Assembly: GCF_041912895.1 (NCBI RefSeq)
Contig: NZ_JAYSGI010000002.1
Coordinates: forward strand, 496,001 to 560,000
Source of the DNA: Pelagerythrobacter sp041912895
GTDB lineage: Bacteria > Pseudomonadota > Alphaproteobacteria > Sphingomonadales > Sphingomonadaceae
Reading direction: 5' to 3'
DNA: 64,000 nucleotides
In this document: in pieces, positions 51,888 through 59,299 of the stretch
Layout of the letters: every line of letters starts with the position of its first letter
Position numbering within the stretch: the stretch's first letter is position 1
Program-made: the position numbers and the translations under genes
The notes under the pieces: generated by a model
Told to the model about the DNA's origin: nothing
Database searches by the model: none
Seen by the model: the letters and a program-made list of their open reading frames with translations, nothing else

Positions 51888-52853
51888 ATGGAAAGCCGCG
51901 CCCGCATCACGCCCGCCCGCCTCACTCTCGCCGCGCTGGCCGCGTGCGCGATCCCCGCAACCGCGCTGCTTGCGCAAGGCGGCGCCGCGCCGTTCACGGT
52001 GGTCGAGACCGGGCAGGGTTACGCCTCGCTCCAGCAGGCGGTCGATGCGATCGGCGCGGGCGAGGGGACGATCGCAATCGCCGACGGCACCTATCGCCAG
52101 TGCGCGGTGCAGGAAGCGGGCTCTGTCTCCTACCTCGCGGCGCAGCCCGGCAAGGCGGTGTTCGACGGCGAGACGTGCGAAGGCAAGGCCGCGCTGGTGC
52201 TGCGCGGGCGCTCGGCGAAGGTTTCCGGCCTCGTGTTCCGCGGCATGGCCGTGCCCGACTACAACGGCGCGGGCATCCGGCTCGAACAGGGCGATCTCAC
52301 CGTGGCGCAATCGTGGTTCGCCGACAGCCAGCAGGGCATCCTGACGGCGGACGATCCCTCGAGCACGATCGTGATCGACAAGTCGACCTTCTCCGGCCTC
52401 GGCACCTGCGAAGGCTCGGGCGGCTGCGCGCATTCGATCTACATCGGCGATTACGGCCACTTGCGCGTGACCCGCAGCCGCTTCGAGCGCGGCACCGGCG
52501 GCCATTACGTCAAGGCGCGCGCGGCGCGGGTGGACGTCGCGGCATCGAGCTTCGACGATTCGGCGGGGCGTGGCACCAACTACATGATCGACCTGCCCGC
52601 CGGCGCGACCGGCCAGATCACCAACAACTGGTTCGTGCAGGGCCGCGACAAGGAGAATTACTCCGCCTTCATCGCGGTCGGCGCGGAAGACGTGAACCAC
52701 AGCTCCGATGGGCTGCGAATCGAAGGCAACGACGCGCGCTTCGCCCCCTCGGTCAGCCGCAGTTCGACCTTCGTCGCGGACTGGAGCGGCGACAGCCTCA
52801 ATATCGGGCCCAACGCATTGGGCGCGCGCATCCAGCGCTTCGAGGAACGCTGA
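51888..52853 (+). CDS. Secreted right-handed beta-helix protein
   Basis: 321 aa with an Ala-rich signal peptide (cleavage near LLA-Q, residue 30). SLQQAVDAIGAGEGTIAIAD GTY and many following short repeats (DLTVAQSWFADSQQGI, HLRVTRSRFERGTGG, ITNNWFVQ) show the parallel beta-helix pattern of pectate-lyase or PbH1-type proteins. No clear catalytic residues of a lyase family are assigned. Periplasmic or secreted; probably polysaccharide-binding or -modifying. Function unknown. Confidence 0.78.
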   Translation: MESRARITPARLTLAALAACAIPATALLAQGGAAPFTVVETGQGYASLQQAVDAIGAGEGTIAIADGTYRQCAVQEAGSVSYLAAQPGKAVFDGETCEGKAALVLRGRSAKVSGLVFRGMAVPDYNGAGIRLEQGDLTVAQSWFADSQQGILTADDPSSTIVIDKSTFSGLGTCEGSGGCAHSIYIGDYGHLRVTRSRFERGTGGHYVKARAARVDVAASSFDDSAGRGTNYMIDLPAGATGQITNNWFVQGRDKENYSAFIAVGAEDVNHSSDGLRIEGNDARFAPSVSRSSTFVADWSGDSLNIGPNALGARIQRFEER

Positions 52854-52907
52854 CGCGCGGAACCGCGCTCCGCCCCCGCCGGTTGAACGGATAAGGAGGC
52901 GCGCACG

Positions 52908-53171
52908 ATGGCAGGCGGCTGGGCCCGCGACGGGGCCGTTCAGGACCAGATCGACGATACGGTGAGCGACGCGGTGCGCGCCGCGCGCAACCGTATGCCG
53001 CACGGCGAGAGCGCCGAATACTGCGACGAATGCGGCGAGGAAATCCCCGAGAAGCGCCGCGCCGCGCTGCCCGGCGTGCGCACTTGCGTCGCCTGCCAGT
53101 CGCAGCGCGACACTGCCACTCGCCACTCAACGATCAACCGGCGTGGCAGCAAGGACAGCCAGCTCCGCTAG
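52908..53171 (+). CDS. DksA/TraR C4 zinc-finger family protein (YbiI-like)
   Basis: 87 aa. The zinc finger CDECGEEIPEKRRAALPGVR ending TCVACQ, with CxxC-17-CxxC spacing, is that of DksA/TraR C-terminal domains. There is no long coiled coil with acidic tip, so it is YbiI-type rather than DksA proper; effect on RNA polymerase is uncertain. It ends in a 4-nt convergent overlap (CTAG) with ribA. Confidence 0.87.
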   Translation: MAGGWARDGAVQDQIDDTVSDAVRAARNRMPHGESAEYCDECGEEIPEKRRAALPGVRTCVACQSQRDTATRHSTINRRGSKDSQLR

Positions 53172-54238
53172 ATCAGCAAATGCCCCGAACGGTCGCGCTT
53201 GGTCGCGAGGTAGCGGGTGTTGTGCGGATTGTCGGGTAGCTGGTGCGGTACGCGCTCGGCGACCGCGATCCCGCTTGTCTCGAGCGCGGCGACCTTGGCC
53301 GGGTTGTTGGTCATCAGACGGATCGCCCTCACGCCGAGCAGTTCGAGCATCCGCGCCGCCACCGGGAAATCCCGCGCTTCGTCGGGCAGGCCGAGGCGGC
53401 GGTTGGCGTCCACGGTGTCGAAGCCCTGATCCTGCAGGCGGTAGGCGCGCAGCTTGTTGACCAGCCCGATCCCGCGCCCTTCCTGCCGCAGATAGAGCAG
53501 CACGCCCCAACTGCCGCGCCCGGCCTCGTGCGCCATCGCGTGGAGCGCGGCGTCGAGCTGCGGGCCGCAATCGCATTTCAGGCTGCCGAGGATGTCGCCG
53601 GTCAGGCATTCGGAGTGGAGCCGCACCAGCGGGGCCACGTCGCTGCGTTGTTCGCCGATCACCAGCGCGACATGTTCGCGCAAGTCGTCGGCGCTGCGGA
53701 ACGCGACGATCTGCGCATCCTCGCTCGCCGAGACAGGCAGGCGCGCGCGGGTGGCGATGCGCAGCGCCGCGCTGTCGGCCCATGCCGCGAGGTCTGTGGC
53801 GACGACCGGCTGCGCTTCGCCCGCGTCGGCCGGATCGACCAGGAACGCGGGCAGGATTCCCGCGATGCGCGCGAACTCGAGCGCTGCTCGCGCCTGCTCG
53901 GGCCAGTCGATATCCTCGGCGCGAAACGGCCCCTTCAGCGGGGTGCGCAGGTCGAGCGCGGGATCGGCGACGGGCAGCGCGGCGACAAGATCGAACAGCT
54001 CGGCCCCGCGGATCAGCACCGGCGCGTGCGGCTCGGCAGCGGTGCGCTGGTTGGCGAGCTTCAATGTTTCCGCGCGCGCCGCCGAAATCAGCATCCGCTC
54101 CGCCACCGCCTCGCGCGCCACAGCGGTTTCCACCGGCAGCAGCACCGGCCCGCCGTCCATCGCCAGCGGCCAGCCGTGGCGCAGCGCGTCGATCGCCTGC
54201 GCGGCGCGGCGGGCCGGGGATGGCCCGGGAGCGGTCAG
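53168..54238 (-). CDS. ribA: GTP cyclohydrolase II with N-terminal extension
   Basis: About 356 aa. The C-terminal 200 residues are RibA: RLHSECLTGDILGSLKCDCG (zinc Cys residues), LRQEGRGIGLVNKLRAY and RLMTNNPAKVAAL. It starts riboflavin synthesis from GTP. The N-terminal part (AIDALRHGWPLAMDGGPVLL...) resembles a degenerate DHBP-synthase-like half, as in other alphaproteobacterial RibA. No ATG, GTG or TTG lies between the xth stop and that conserved part; CTG at 54238 overlaps the xth TGA (CTGA) and gives the expected N-terminus. The alternative is ATG 54160, which would lose about 26 residues. Confidence 0.88.
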   Translation of the reverse strand: MTAPGPSPARRAAQAIDALRHGWPLAMDGGPVLLPVETAVAREAVAERMLISAARAETLKLANQRTAAEPHAPVLIRGAELFDLVAALPVADPALDLRTPLKGPFRAEDIDWPEQARAALEFARIAGILPAFLVDPADAGEAQPVVATDLAAWADSAALRIATRARLPVSASEDAQIVAFRSADDLREHVALVIGEQRSDVAPLVRLHSECLTGDILGSLKCDCGPQLDAALHAMAHEAGRGSWGVLLYLRQEGRGIGLVNKLRAYRLQDQGFDTVDANRRLGLPDEARDFPVAARMLELLGVRAIRLMTNNPAKVAALETSGIAVAERVPHQLPDNPHNTRYLATKRDRSGHLLI

Positions 54239-55038
54239 AGGTCGAACTCGGTGATCAGCGGCACGTGGTCGCTCGGGCTTTCCCAGCGCCGCGTCTCTTC
54301 CACGAAGCGGTGGCTCTTCGCCTGCGCGGCGAGGTCGGGGCTGGCCCACATGTGGTCGAGCCGCCGGCCCTGGTCCTTCTGCCGCCAGAAGCTGCGATAA
54401 GACCACCACGAATAGTTGCGCTCCGGCTCGGGGATGAACCGGCGGCCCAGATCGACCCAGCCGTGCGCGTCGCGGAACCGCGCGAGCGTCTCGACCTCCA
54501 CGGGCGTGTGGCTGACGACCTTGAGCAGCGCCTTGTGATCGTAGACGTCGCTTTCGAGCGGGGCGATGTTGAAATCGCCGACGATCAGCGTGGGCCGGTC
54601 GAGCGCGTCGGCCCAGCGCGTCATCCGTTCGAGGAAATCGAGCTTCTGGCCGAATTTCAGGTTCACTTCGCGATCGGGAATGTCGCCGCCCGCCGGGATA
54701 TAGACGTTCTCCAGCACCATGCCCTTGCCCGAACCGGCTTTGGGCCCGAGCAACTCCACCCCGACATGACGGGCCTCGCCGTTGTCCTGCCAGTCATGCC
54801 GGGAAAACTCGCGCATGGGCACGCGGCTGACGGTGGCGACGCCGTGATAGCCCTTCTGCCCGTGCACCGCCTGGTGGACGTAGCCGAGATCGGCCAGCGC
54901 CTTGGCCGGAAACTGCGCTTCCTGGCACTTGATCTCCTGCAGGCACAGCACATCGGGCGAATGCTCGATCAGCACGCGCTTGACCTGCTCGATACGCAGG
55001 CGGACCGAATTGATGTTCCAGGTGGCTATCGAGATCAT
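54235..55038 (-). CDS. xth: Exodeoxyribonuclease III (AP endonuclease)
   Basis: 267 aa, ExoIII/APE1-type nuclease for base-excision repair. SIATWNINSVRLRIEQV, CLQEIKCQEAQFP (metal Glu), VGDFNIAPLESDVYD, NYSWWSYR and RRLDHMWAS...SPSDHVPLI (catalytic His) are all present. ATG 55038. Its stop overlaps the start of ribA, so the two form an operon. Confidence 0.95.
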   Translation of the reverse strand: MISIATWNINSVRLRIEQVKRVLIEHSPDVLCLQEIKCQEAQFPAKALADLGYVHQAVHGQKGYHGVATVSRVPMREFSRHDWQDNGEARHVGVELLGPKAGSGKGMVLENVYIPAGGDIPDREVNLKFGQKLDFLERMTRWADALDRPTLIVGDFNIAPLESDVYDHKALLKVVSHTPVEVETLARFRDAHGWVDLGRRFIPEPERNYSWWSYRSFWRQKDQGRRLDHMWASPDLAAQAKSHRFVEETRRWESPSDHVPLITEFDL

Positions 55039-55087
55039 GCAGGCGGGATAGGCAGCGCGTCATGGCGCCGCAAGCAGGGCGACAACA

Positions 55088-55123
55088 AAAAACCCTCGTG
55101 CCGGGGGCATTGGCACGAGGGTT
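55088..55123 (-). terminator. Strong terminator between lolA and xth
   Basis: Perfect 12-bp stem AACCCTCGTGCC / GGCACGAGGGTT with a 9-nt loop and, on the minus strand, a run of six T. It ends the lolA transcript or a small RNA (see findings). Confidence 0.92.
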
Positions 55124-55302
55124 CCATGTTAGCGTTCGTCACGCTTTGTACAAAGCGACCTTTCTTGCGAGGTCAGGGCAACAGGGGGGAAACCCGCCTC
55201 GAGCCGCCTTGTGGATTACAAAATAGGCGCGCTGTGCTTTCTAGCCAATGAACAATCGACCGCGTCTCGTCGCAAGCTGCGAACCGCATGTCGCCGATGC
55301 GT
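55124..55302. other. Noncoding stretch between lolA and its terminator
   Basis: About 180 bp with no likely gene. It holds a perfect 14-bp palindrome GCTTTGTACAAAGC (55143-55156) and, on the minus strand, TTGTTCATTGGCTAGAAAGC, a weak promoter-like arrangement. The length before the terminator is unusual for a simple 3' UTR and could be an independent small RNA. Confidence 0.4.
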
Positions 55303-55965
55303 TCACCGGGGGCGACGGGTGGAACGGCGCGGATCCTGATAAGTGAACGCGCTGTCCGCCACCTGCACGCCGTACTTATGATTCCGCAGGCGCACCGTGG
55401 TGCGATTGTTCTGCGCATCGAGCGCGACCCAGTTGGTCAGTTGCAGCCCGCCGGGCGCGGAGGCATTGCGGCTGAAGATCAGCGTGATTACGCCGAACTG
55501 CGGCTTACTGGTGTCGCGCACTTCGACGCTGACGACATCGGGATGGTCGGTGGACACGAGCTTGCCGTACCGCTTCACGTCGCGGCTGGGATCGAGCAGC
55601 GCGCCGAGCGGCGAATCGGAAATCGGCCAGCGCTCGACCTGGTTCACCTCGTAATCGATCATCGTGAACGACTTGCCGTTGGACACCAGCAGCAGCGGCA
55701 CGCCGTCTTCGTACTGGAAGCGGATCTTGCCGGGGCGCTTGAGCGTCATCTCGCCCGAGACGGTCTGGCCCTTGCGGTCGGTCTGCGTGAAATCGGCCTT
55801 CATCGTGCTGATCCCGCGCAGCGCGGCCACCGCGCGGTCGAGATCGCCTTCGGCAGCGGCCACCGGGGCGGCAGGGGCGAGCAGCGCCGCAGGTGCGGCA
55901 ATGGCCAGCGCGCCGGCGATTGCCAGGCGCGCGGGAGTGAGGGCGAATTTGTGCACTGTGTTCAT
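55303..55965 (-). CDS. lolA: LolA-like outer-membrane lipoprotein carrier
   Basis: 220 aa with a signal peptide (long Ala-rich, cleavage near VAAA-E, residue 39). The LolA fold pattern is visible: LRGISTMKADFTQTDRKGQT, GEMTLKRPGKIRFQYEDG, LLLVSNGKSFTMIDYE and the C-terminal TNWVALDAQNNRTTVRL. LolA shuttles lipoproteins across the periplasm from LolCDE to LolB. Many candidate lipoproteins (LAAC) are encoded in this window. Confidence 0.88.
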   Translation of the reverse strand: MNTVHKFALTPARLAIAGALAIAAPAALLAPAAPVAAAEGDLDRAVAALRGISTMKADFTQTDRKGQTVSGEMTLKRPGKIRFQYEDGVPLLLVSNGKSFTMIDYEVNQVERWPISDSPLGALLDPSRDVKRYGKLVSTDHPDVVSVEVRDTSKPQFGVITLIFSRNASAPGGLQLTNWVALDAQNNRTTVRLRNHKYGVQVADSAFTYQDPRRSTRRPR

Positions 55966-56028
55966 GCTCCGTGGCTATGTCCGGAGCGTTGAACCGATCC
56001 TGAATTCATCCGGTTCCGGAAATTCAGC

Positions 56029-56196
56029 TTACTTGATCTTCGCTTCCTTGAACTCGACGTGCTTGCGCGCGACGGGATCGTACTTGCGGAAGGTCATCTT
56101 CTCGGTGATGTTCCGGGGGTTCTTCTTGGTCACGTAGTAGAAGCCCGTGTCGGCGGTCGAGACGAGCTTGATCTTGACGGTGGTGGGCTTCGCCAT
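56029..56196 (-). CDS. rpmG: 50S ribosomal protein L33, zinc-free type
   Basis: 55 aa: MAKPTTVKIKLVSTADTGFY, YVTKKNPRNITEKMTFRKYD, PVARKHVEFKEAKIK. It lacks the two CxxC pairs of zinc-binding L33, so is the C-minus form. ATG 56196 with AGGAAC upstream. Confidence 0.96.
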   Translation of the reverse strand: MAKPTTVKIKLVSTADTGFYYVTKKNPRNITEKMTFRKYDPVARKHVEFKEAKIK

Positions 56197-56314
56197 GGCG
56201 TGTTCCTAAAGATCGATCTGTGGGCTGCTGTGGCCCGAAAAAATACGGGCGGCGCACACGGCACCGCCATTCCGGCGCGGCCATTGGGCGATTCACCGGC
56301 GAAAGTCAAGCTGG

Positions 56315-56719
56315 CTACCAGTCGACCTTGCCGCGATTGGCCTTGACCGCGCCGCGCGTCTTCTTGGCCTTGAGCCGCTTGACCTTGCCCACCCGGTTGA
56401 CCCGGCTCTTGGCCCGCTTTGCCGGCGGGGTCAGCGCTTCGTTCAGCAGCGCGGCGAGCCGTTCGCGCGCGGCCTCCCGGTTCGCTTCCTGCGTGCGGTA
56501 TTCGCGCGCGGTCAGCACGATCTCTCCGCCCTGCGTCATTCGGCTGCCGGCGATTTCCTTGAGCCGGTTGAACGCATCGGGCGGCATGCCGAGAGCGAAC
56601 ACGTCGACCCGCAACTGCACGGCGGTGGCGACCTTGTTGACGTTCTGGCCGCCCGGCCCGCTCGCGGCGATGAACTTCTCTTCCGCGATTTCCAGCGCGC
56701 GATCGAGGATTCTACCCAT
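56315..56719 (-). CDS. arfB: Alternative ribosome-rescue factor ArfB (YaeJ-like peptidyl-tRNA hydrolase)
   Basis: 134 aa with the RF1/RF2-type GGQ motif in ASGPGGQNVNKVATAVQLRV near residue 20 and a basic C-terminal tail (AKRAKSRVNRVGKVKRLKAK) that in ArfB reads the empty mRNA channel of stalled ribosomes. The lack of stop-codon-recognition domains and the length agree. ATG 56719 overlaps the rluA stop by 8 nt. Alphaproteobacteria that keep ArfB use it beside tmRNA. Confidence 0.93.
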   Translation of the reverse strand: MGRILDRALEIAEEKFIAASGPGGQNVNKVATAVQLRVDVFALGMPPDAFNRLKEIAGSRMTQGGEIVLTAREYRTQEANREAARERLAALLNEALTPPAKRAKSRVNRVGKVKRLKAKKTRGAVKANRGKVDW

Positions 56720-57377
56720 CCGGAAACCCCAGCGCCGCGAAATCGGCAGGCAGGGGCGCGGCGGCTTCGATCGGGGGCTTGCCTTCGCGCTGCACCGTCA
56801 GCCCGGCGGCGTGGAGCATCGTGCGCGGCGCGCCCTTGCCCGTGCCGTAGACCGGATCGCCGAGCAGCGGCAGGCCGAGCCCGCTCGCCGCGTGGACGCG
56901 AATCTGGTGCGTGCGCCCCGTCTCGGGCCGGAACTCGACCAGCGTGCGCCCACCGTTCGCATCCTCTTGCCGCGCGAGCACGCGCCAGTGTGTGACCGAG
57001 GGCTTGCCCTTCTTCGCCGGGATCATCCGCCAGCCCTTCTCGGCGGAGGAAATCTTGCTGAGCGACAGTTCGATCGTGCCCTCGTCCTCCGTCGGAACGC
57101 CGTCGAGAATGCCGAGATAGCGCTTACCGACCTGCCGCTCCTCGAACGCCCTGGCGAATCGCTTCAGCGCCTTCGGATTGCGCGCCAGCAGCAGGCAGCC
57201 CGAGGTATCGGTGTCGAGCCGATGCACCGCCACAGGCGCGCGCTGGAAGCCGAGCTTGAGCGTGTCGAGGTGATCCTCCAGCGAAACGCCGCCCTTGCGC
57301 GGGCGCTCGATCGGTAGCCCGCCGGGCTTGTCGATCACCAGCGCTTCGCCGTCTTCGAACAGGATATCGATCGTCAT
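56712..57377 (-). CDS. RluA family pseudouridine synthase
   Basis: 221 aa. Catalytic Asp in HRLDTDTSGCLLLARNP near residue 54, then KRYLGILDGV, EFRPETGRTHQIRVHAAS and LLGDPVYG. No S4 domain. Its target (23S rRNA or tRNA) is not clear; length suggests an RluA/RluE-sized enzyme rather than RluD. ATG 57377 overlaps the pabBC stop (ATGA). Confidence 0.9.
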   Translation of the reverse strand: MTIDILFEDGEALVIDKPGGLPIERPRKGGVSLEDHLDTLKLGFQRAPVAVHRLDTDTSGCLLLARNPKALKRFARAFEERQVGKRYLGILDGVPTEDEGTIELSLSKISSAEKGWRMIPAKKGKPSVTHWRVLARQEDANGGRTLVEFRPETGRTHQIRVHAASGLGLPLLGDPVYGTGKGAPRTMLHAAGLTVQREGKPPIEAAAPLPADFAALGFPDG

Positions 57378-59197
57378 ACAAGTATCGCCCGCATCAGCCC
57401 GCGCAGGGCGTTGCCTGTGAAAAATCCGCCGTCGAGGTCGGCCAGCGTCAGCTCCGCCTCGCGCGCCTTGCCCTGCTCGATCAGCGCGCCGCGCCGCACG
57501 CCGGGCAGCAGGCCCAGTCGCGTAGGCGGGGTCAGCAACACGCCGTCGCGTTCCATGAACACGTTGGTGAAGCTGCCTTCGGTCACCAGCCCGTCGTCGC
57601 GCACGAACAGCGCCTCGTCGGCGCCTGCGTCGTGCGCAACCGCCAGCGCATCGGCGTAGAACCCGCGATCGGTGGTCTTGTGCCGCAGCCGCCAGTCCCC
57701 CGGATCGACCGGCAGCGGCAGCGCGATGCAGCGTACCGGCTCGCCCGGCGGTTCGGGGATGTCGCTCGCCTCCAGCGCGATCGCGCCGCTGCGCGAGGTG
57801 AGCAGCCGCACGCGCGATTCGCGCTCCAGCTCGAAGCACAGCGCCTGGATGCGGTTGCGCGCCGCGTGACGGTCGAACGCGAAGCCGAGCGCGGCGGCGC
57901 TGGCCTTCATGCGCTCGAGGTGCCCTTCGATCAGCGCGATCCCTTCGTCGGGCGTGAAGCGCATCGTCTCGATCAGGTCGAAGCCGGGCGCGCGGTGATC
58001 GGGCGAACTGCGCCGCGCGAAGCCGCCTTTCAGCAGCGCCTCGCGCCATTCGGCCAGCGGTTCGCTGTCGGCCACGATCGCCGAGCCGACGCCGAGCACC
58101 GCGCTGCCTTGCCCGTTCTCGATCGGTGTCAGCCGCAGCGTGCGGATCGCGACGTTGAACGCCGCGTCGCCATCAGGGGCGATCCGCCCGAGTGCGCCGC
58201 AGTAGGGTCCGCGCGCATCGCGCTCGACCTCGGCGATCAGCTCCATCGCGCGAATCTTGGGCGCGCCGGTGATCGAGCCGCAGGGGAAGACCGCGCGCAG
58301 CAGGTCCGCCGCGCTGCGCCCTTCGGTCAGCCGCGCGCGCACCGTGGTGACCATCTGGTGCACCGTGGGATAGCTCTCGACCGCGAACGGCGCCTCGACC
58401 CGCACGCTCCCCGCTTCGGCGACGCGCGACAGGTCGTTGCGCATCAGGTCGACGATCATCAGGTTTTCGGCGCGGTCCTTGTCCGAACCCGCAAGTTCCT
58501 CCGCCAGCGCGCAGTCCTCGGCCGGATCGTCGGCGCGCGGGCGGGTGCCCTTCATCGGCTTGGCCTTGGCCTCGCGCCCCATCAGCGACACGAACAGCTC
58601 GGGCGACAGCGACAGCAGCCAGTGCTGCCCGTCGAACACCATGCCGCCATAGCCCGCCTGCGCCGCCGGGCGCAGCGCGGCGTAGAGCGCCAGCGGATCG
58701 CCGCGATAGGAACCGGCGAGCGGGAAGGTGAGGTTCGCCTGGTAGATGTCGCCCGCGCGGATCGCTTCCTGCAACCGCGCGAACGCCTCCTCGTAGGCGC
58801 CGGGCGAGACTTGGGGATCGAGCGGACCGAGCGACGCCTCGTCCCCCTCGTCGTCTTCGGCAGCACGCGCGGCCAGCCATTTCTCGACCTCGCCCGCCGG
58901 GATCACGATCTCGTGCTCGAAGCGGCCGAGCCACACGAGCGGCCCCGCCGCCCCGGTGCGCGCTTCGGCCAGCGCGAGCAGCTTCGGCTCCAGCGCCAGC
59001 CCCGCCTCGTAGGCGGCGAAACCCGCGAGCCACCCGCCATGCTCCGCCCGCGCGGCATCGGCCGCGGCGAGCGCCGCCGCGACCTCGCCCGCCCGCCGCG
59101 CCACGAAGACTTCGGCCGGGTTCTCGTAGAGATGCGCGTCGACCGCGCCCTCGGCCCGCGCGTCGTCGAGCAGCACGAAGGGTTTGCGGTCGGCCAT
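57374..59197 (-). CDS. pabB: Fused aminodeoxychorismate synthase component I / aminodeoxychorismate lyase
   Basis: 607 aa, two folate-pathway enzymes in one chain. Residues about 1-370: PabB (ANLTFPLAGSYRGDP, KPMKGTRPR, RNDLSRVAEAGSV, PCGSITGAPKIRAMELI). From about 385: PabC-type class IV PLP enzyme (FDLIETMRFTPDEGIALIEG, Lys in LRHKTTDRGFYADAL, VTEGSFTNVFMERDGVLLTP). It turns chorismate into p-aminobenzoate; the glutaminase PabA must come from elsewhere. First of the unit pabBC-rluA-arfB. ATG 59197. Confidence 0.93.
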   Translation of the reverse strand: MADRKPFVLLDDARAEGAVDAHLYENPAEVFVARRAGEVAAALAAADAARAEHGGWLAGFAAYEAGLALEPKLLALAEARTGAAGPLVWLGRFEHEIVIPAGEVEKWLAARAAEDDEGDEASLGPLDPQVSPGAYEEAFARLQEAIRAGDIYQANLTFPLAGSYRGDPLALYAALRPAAQAGYGGMVFDGQHWLLSLSPELFVSLMGREAKAKPMKGTRPRADDPAEDCALAEELAGSDKDRAENLMIVDLMRNDLSRVAEAGSVRVEAPFAVESYPTVHQMVTTVRARLTEGRSAADLLRAVFPCGSITGAPKIRAMELIAEVERDARGPYCGALGRIAPDGDAAFNVAIRTLRLTPIENGQGSAVLGVGSAIVADSEPLAEWREALLKGGFARRSSPDHRAPGFDLIETMRFTPDEGIALIEGHLERMKASAAALGFAFDRHAARNRIQALCFELERESRVRLLTSRSGAIALEASDIPEPPGEPVRCIALPLPVDPGDWRLRHKTTDRGFYADALAVAHDAGADEALFVRDDGLVTEGSFTNVFMERDGVLLTPPTRLGLLPGVRRGALIEQGKAREAELTLADLDGGFFTGNALRGLMRAILV

Positions 59198-59299
59198 CGC
59201 GCCCTGCCTTAGTGACTTCGCCGCGCAAGTCGAGAACTTGACCGCGTGCGCGCCGCTGCGCCATGCGGGATGCGGACCTGACGGCGGGAGCAACAGCAC

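Noticed and set aside
55126..55251. A 41-aa plus-strand frame downstream of the lolA terminator
   Set aside because: It starts inside the terminator stem region, has no ribosome site and an odd composition.
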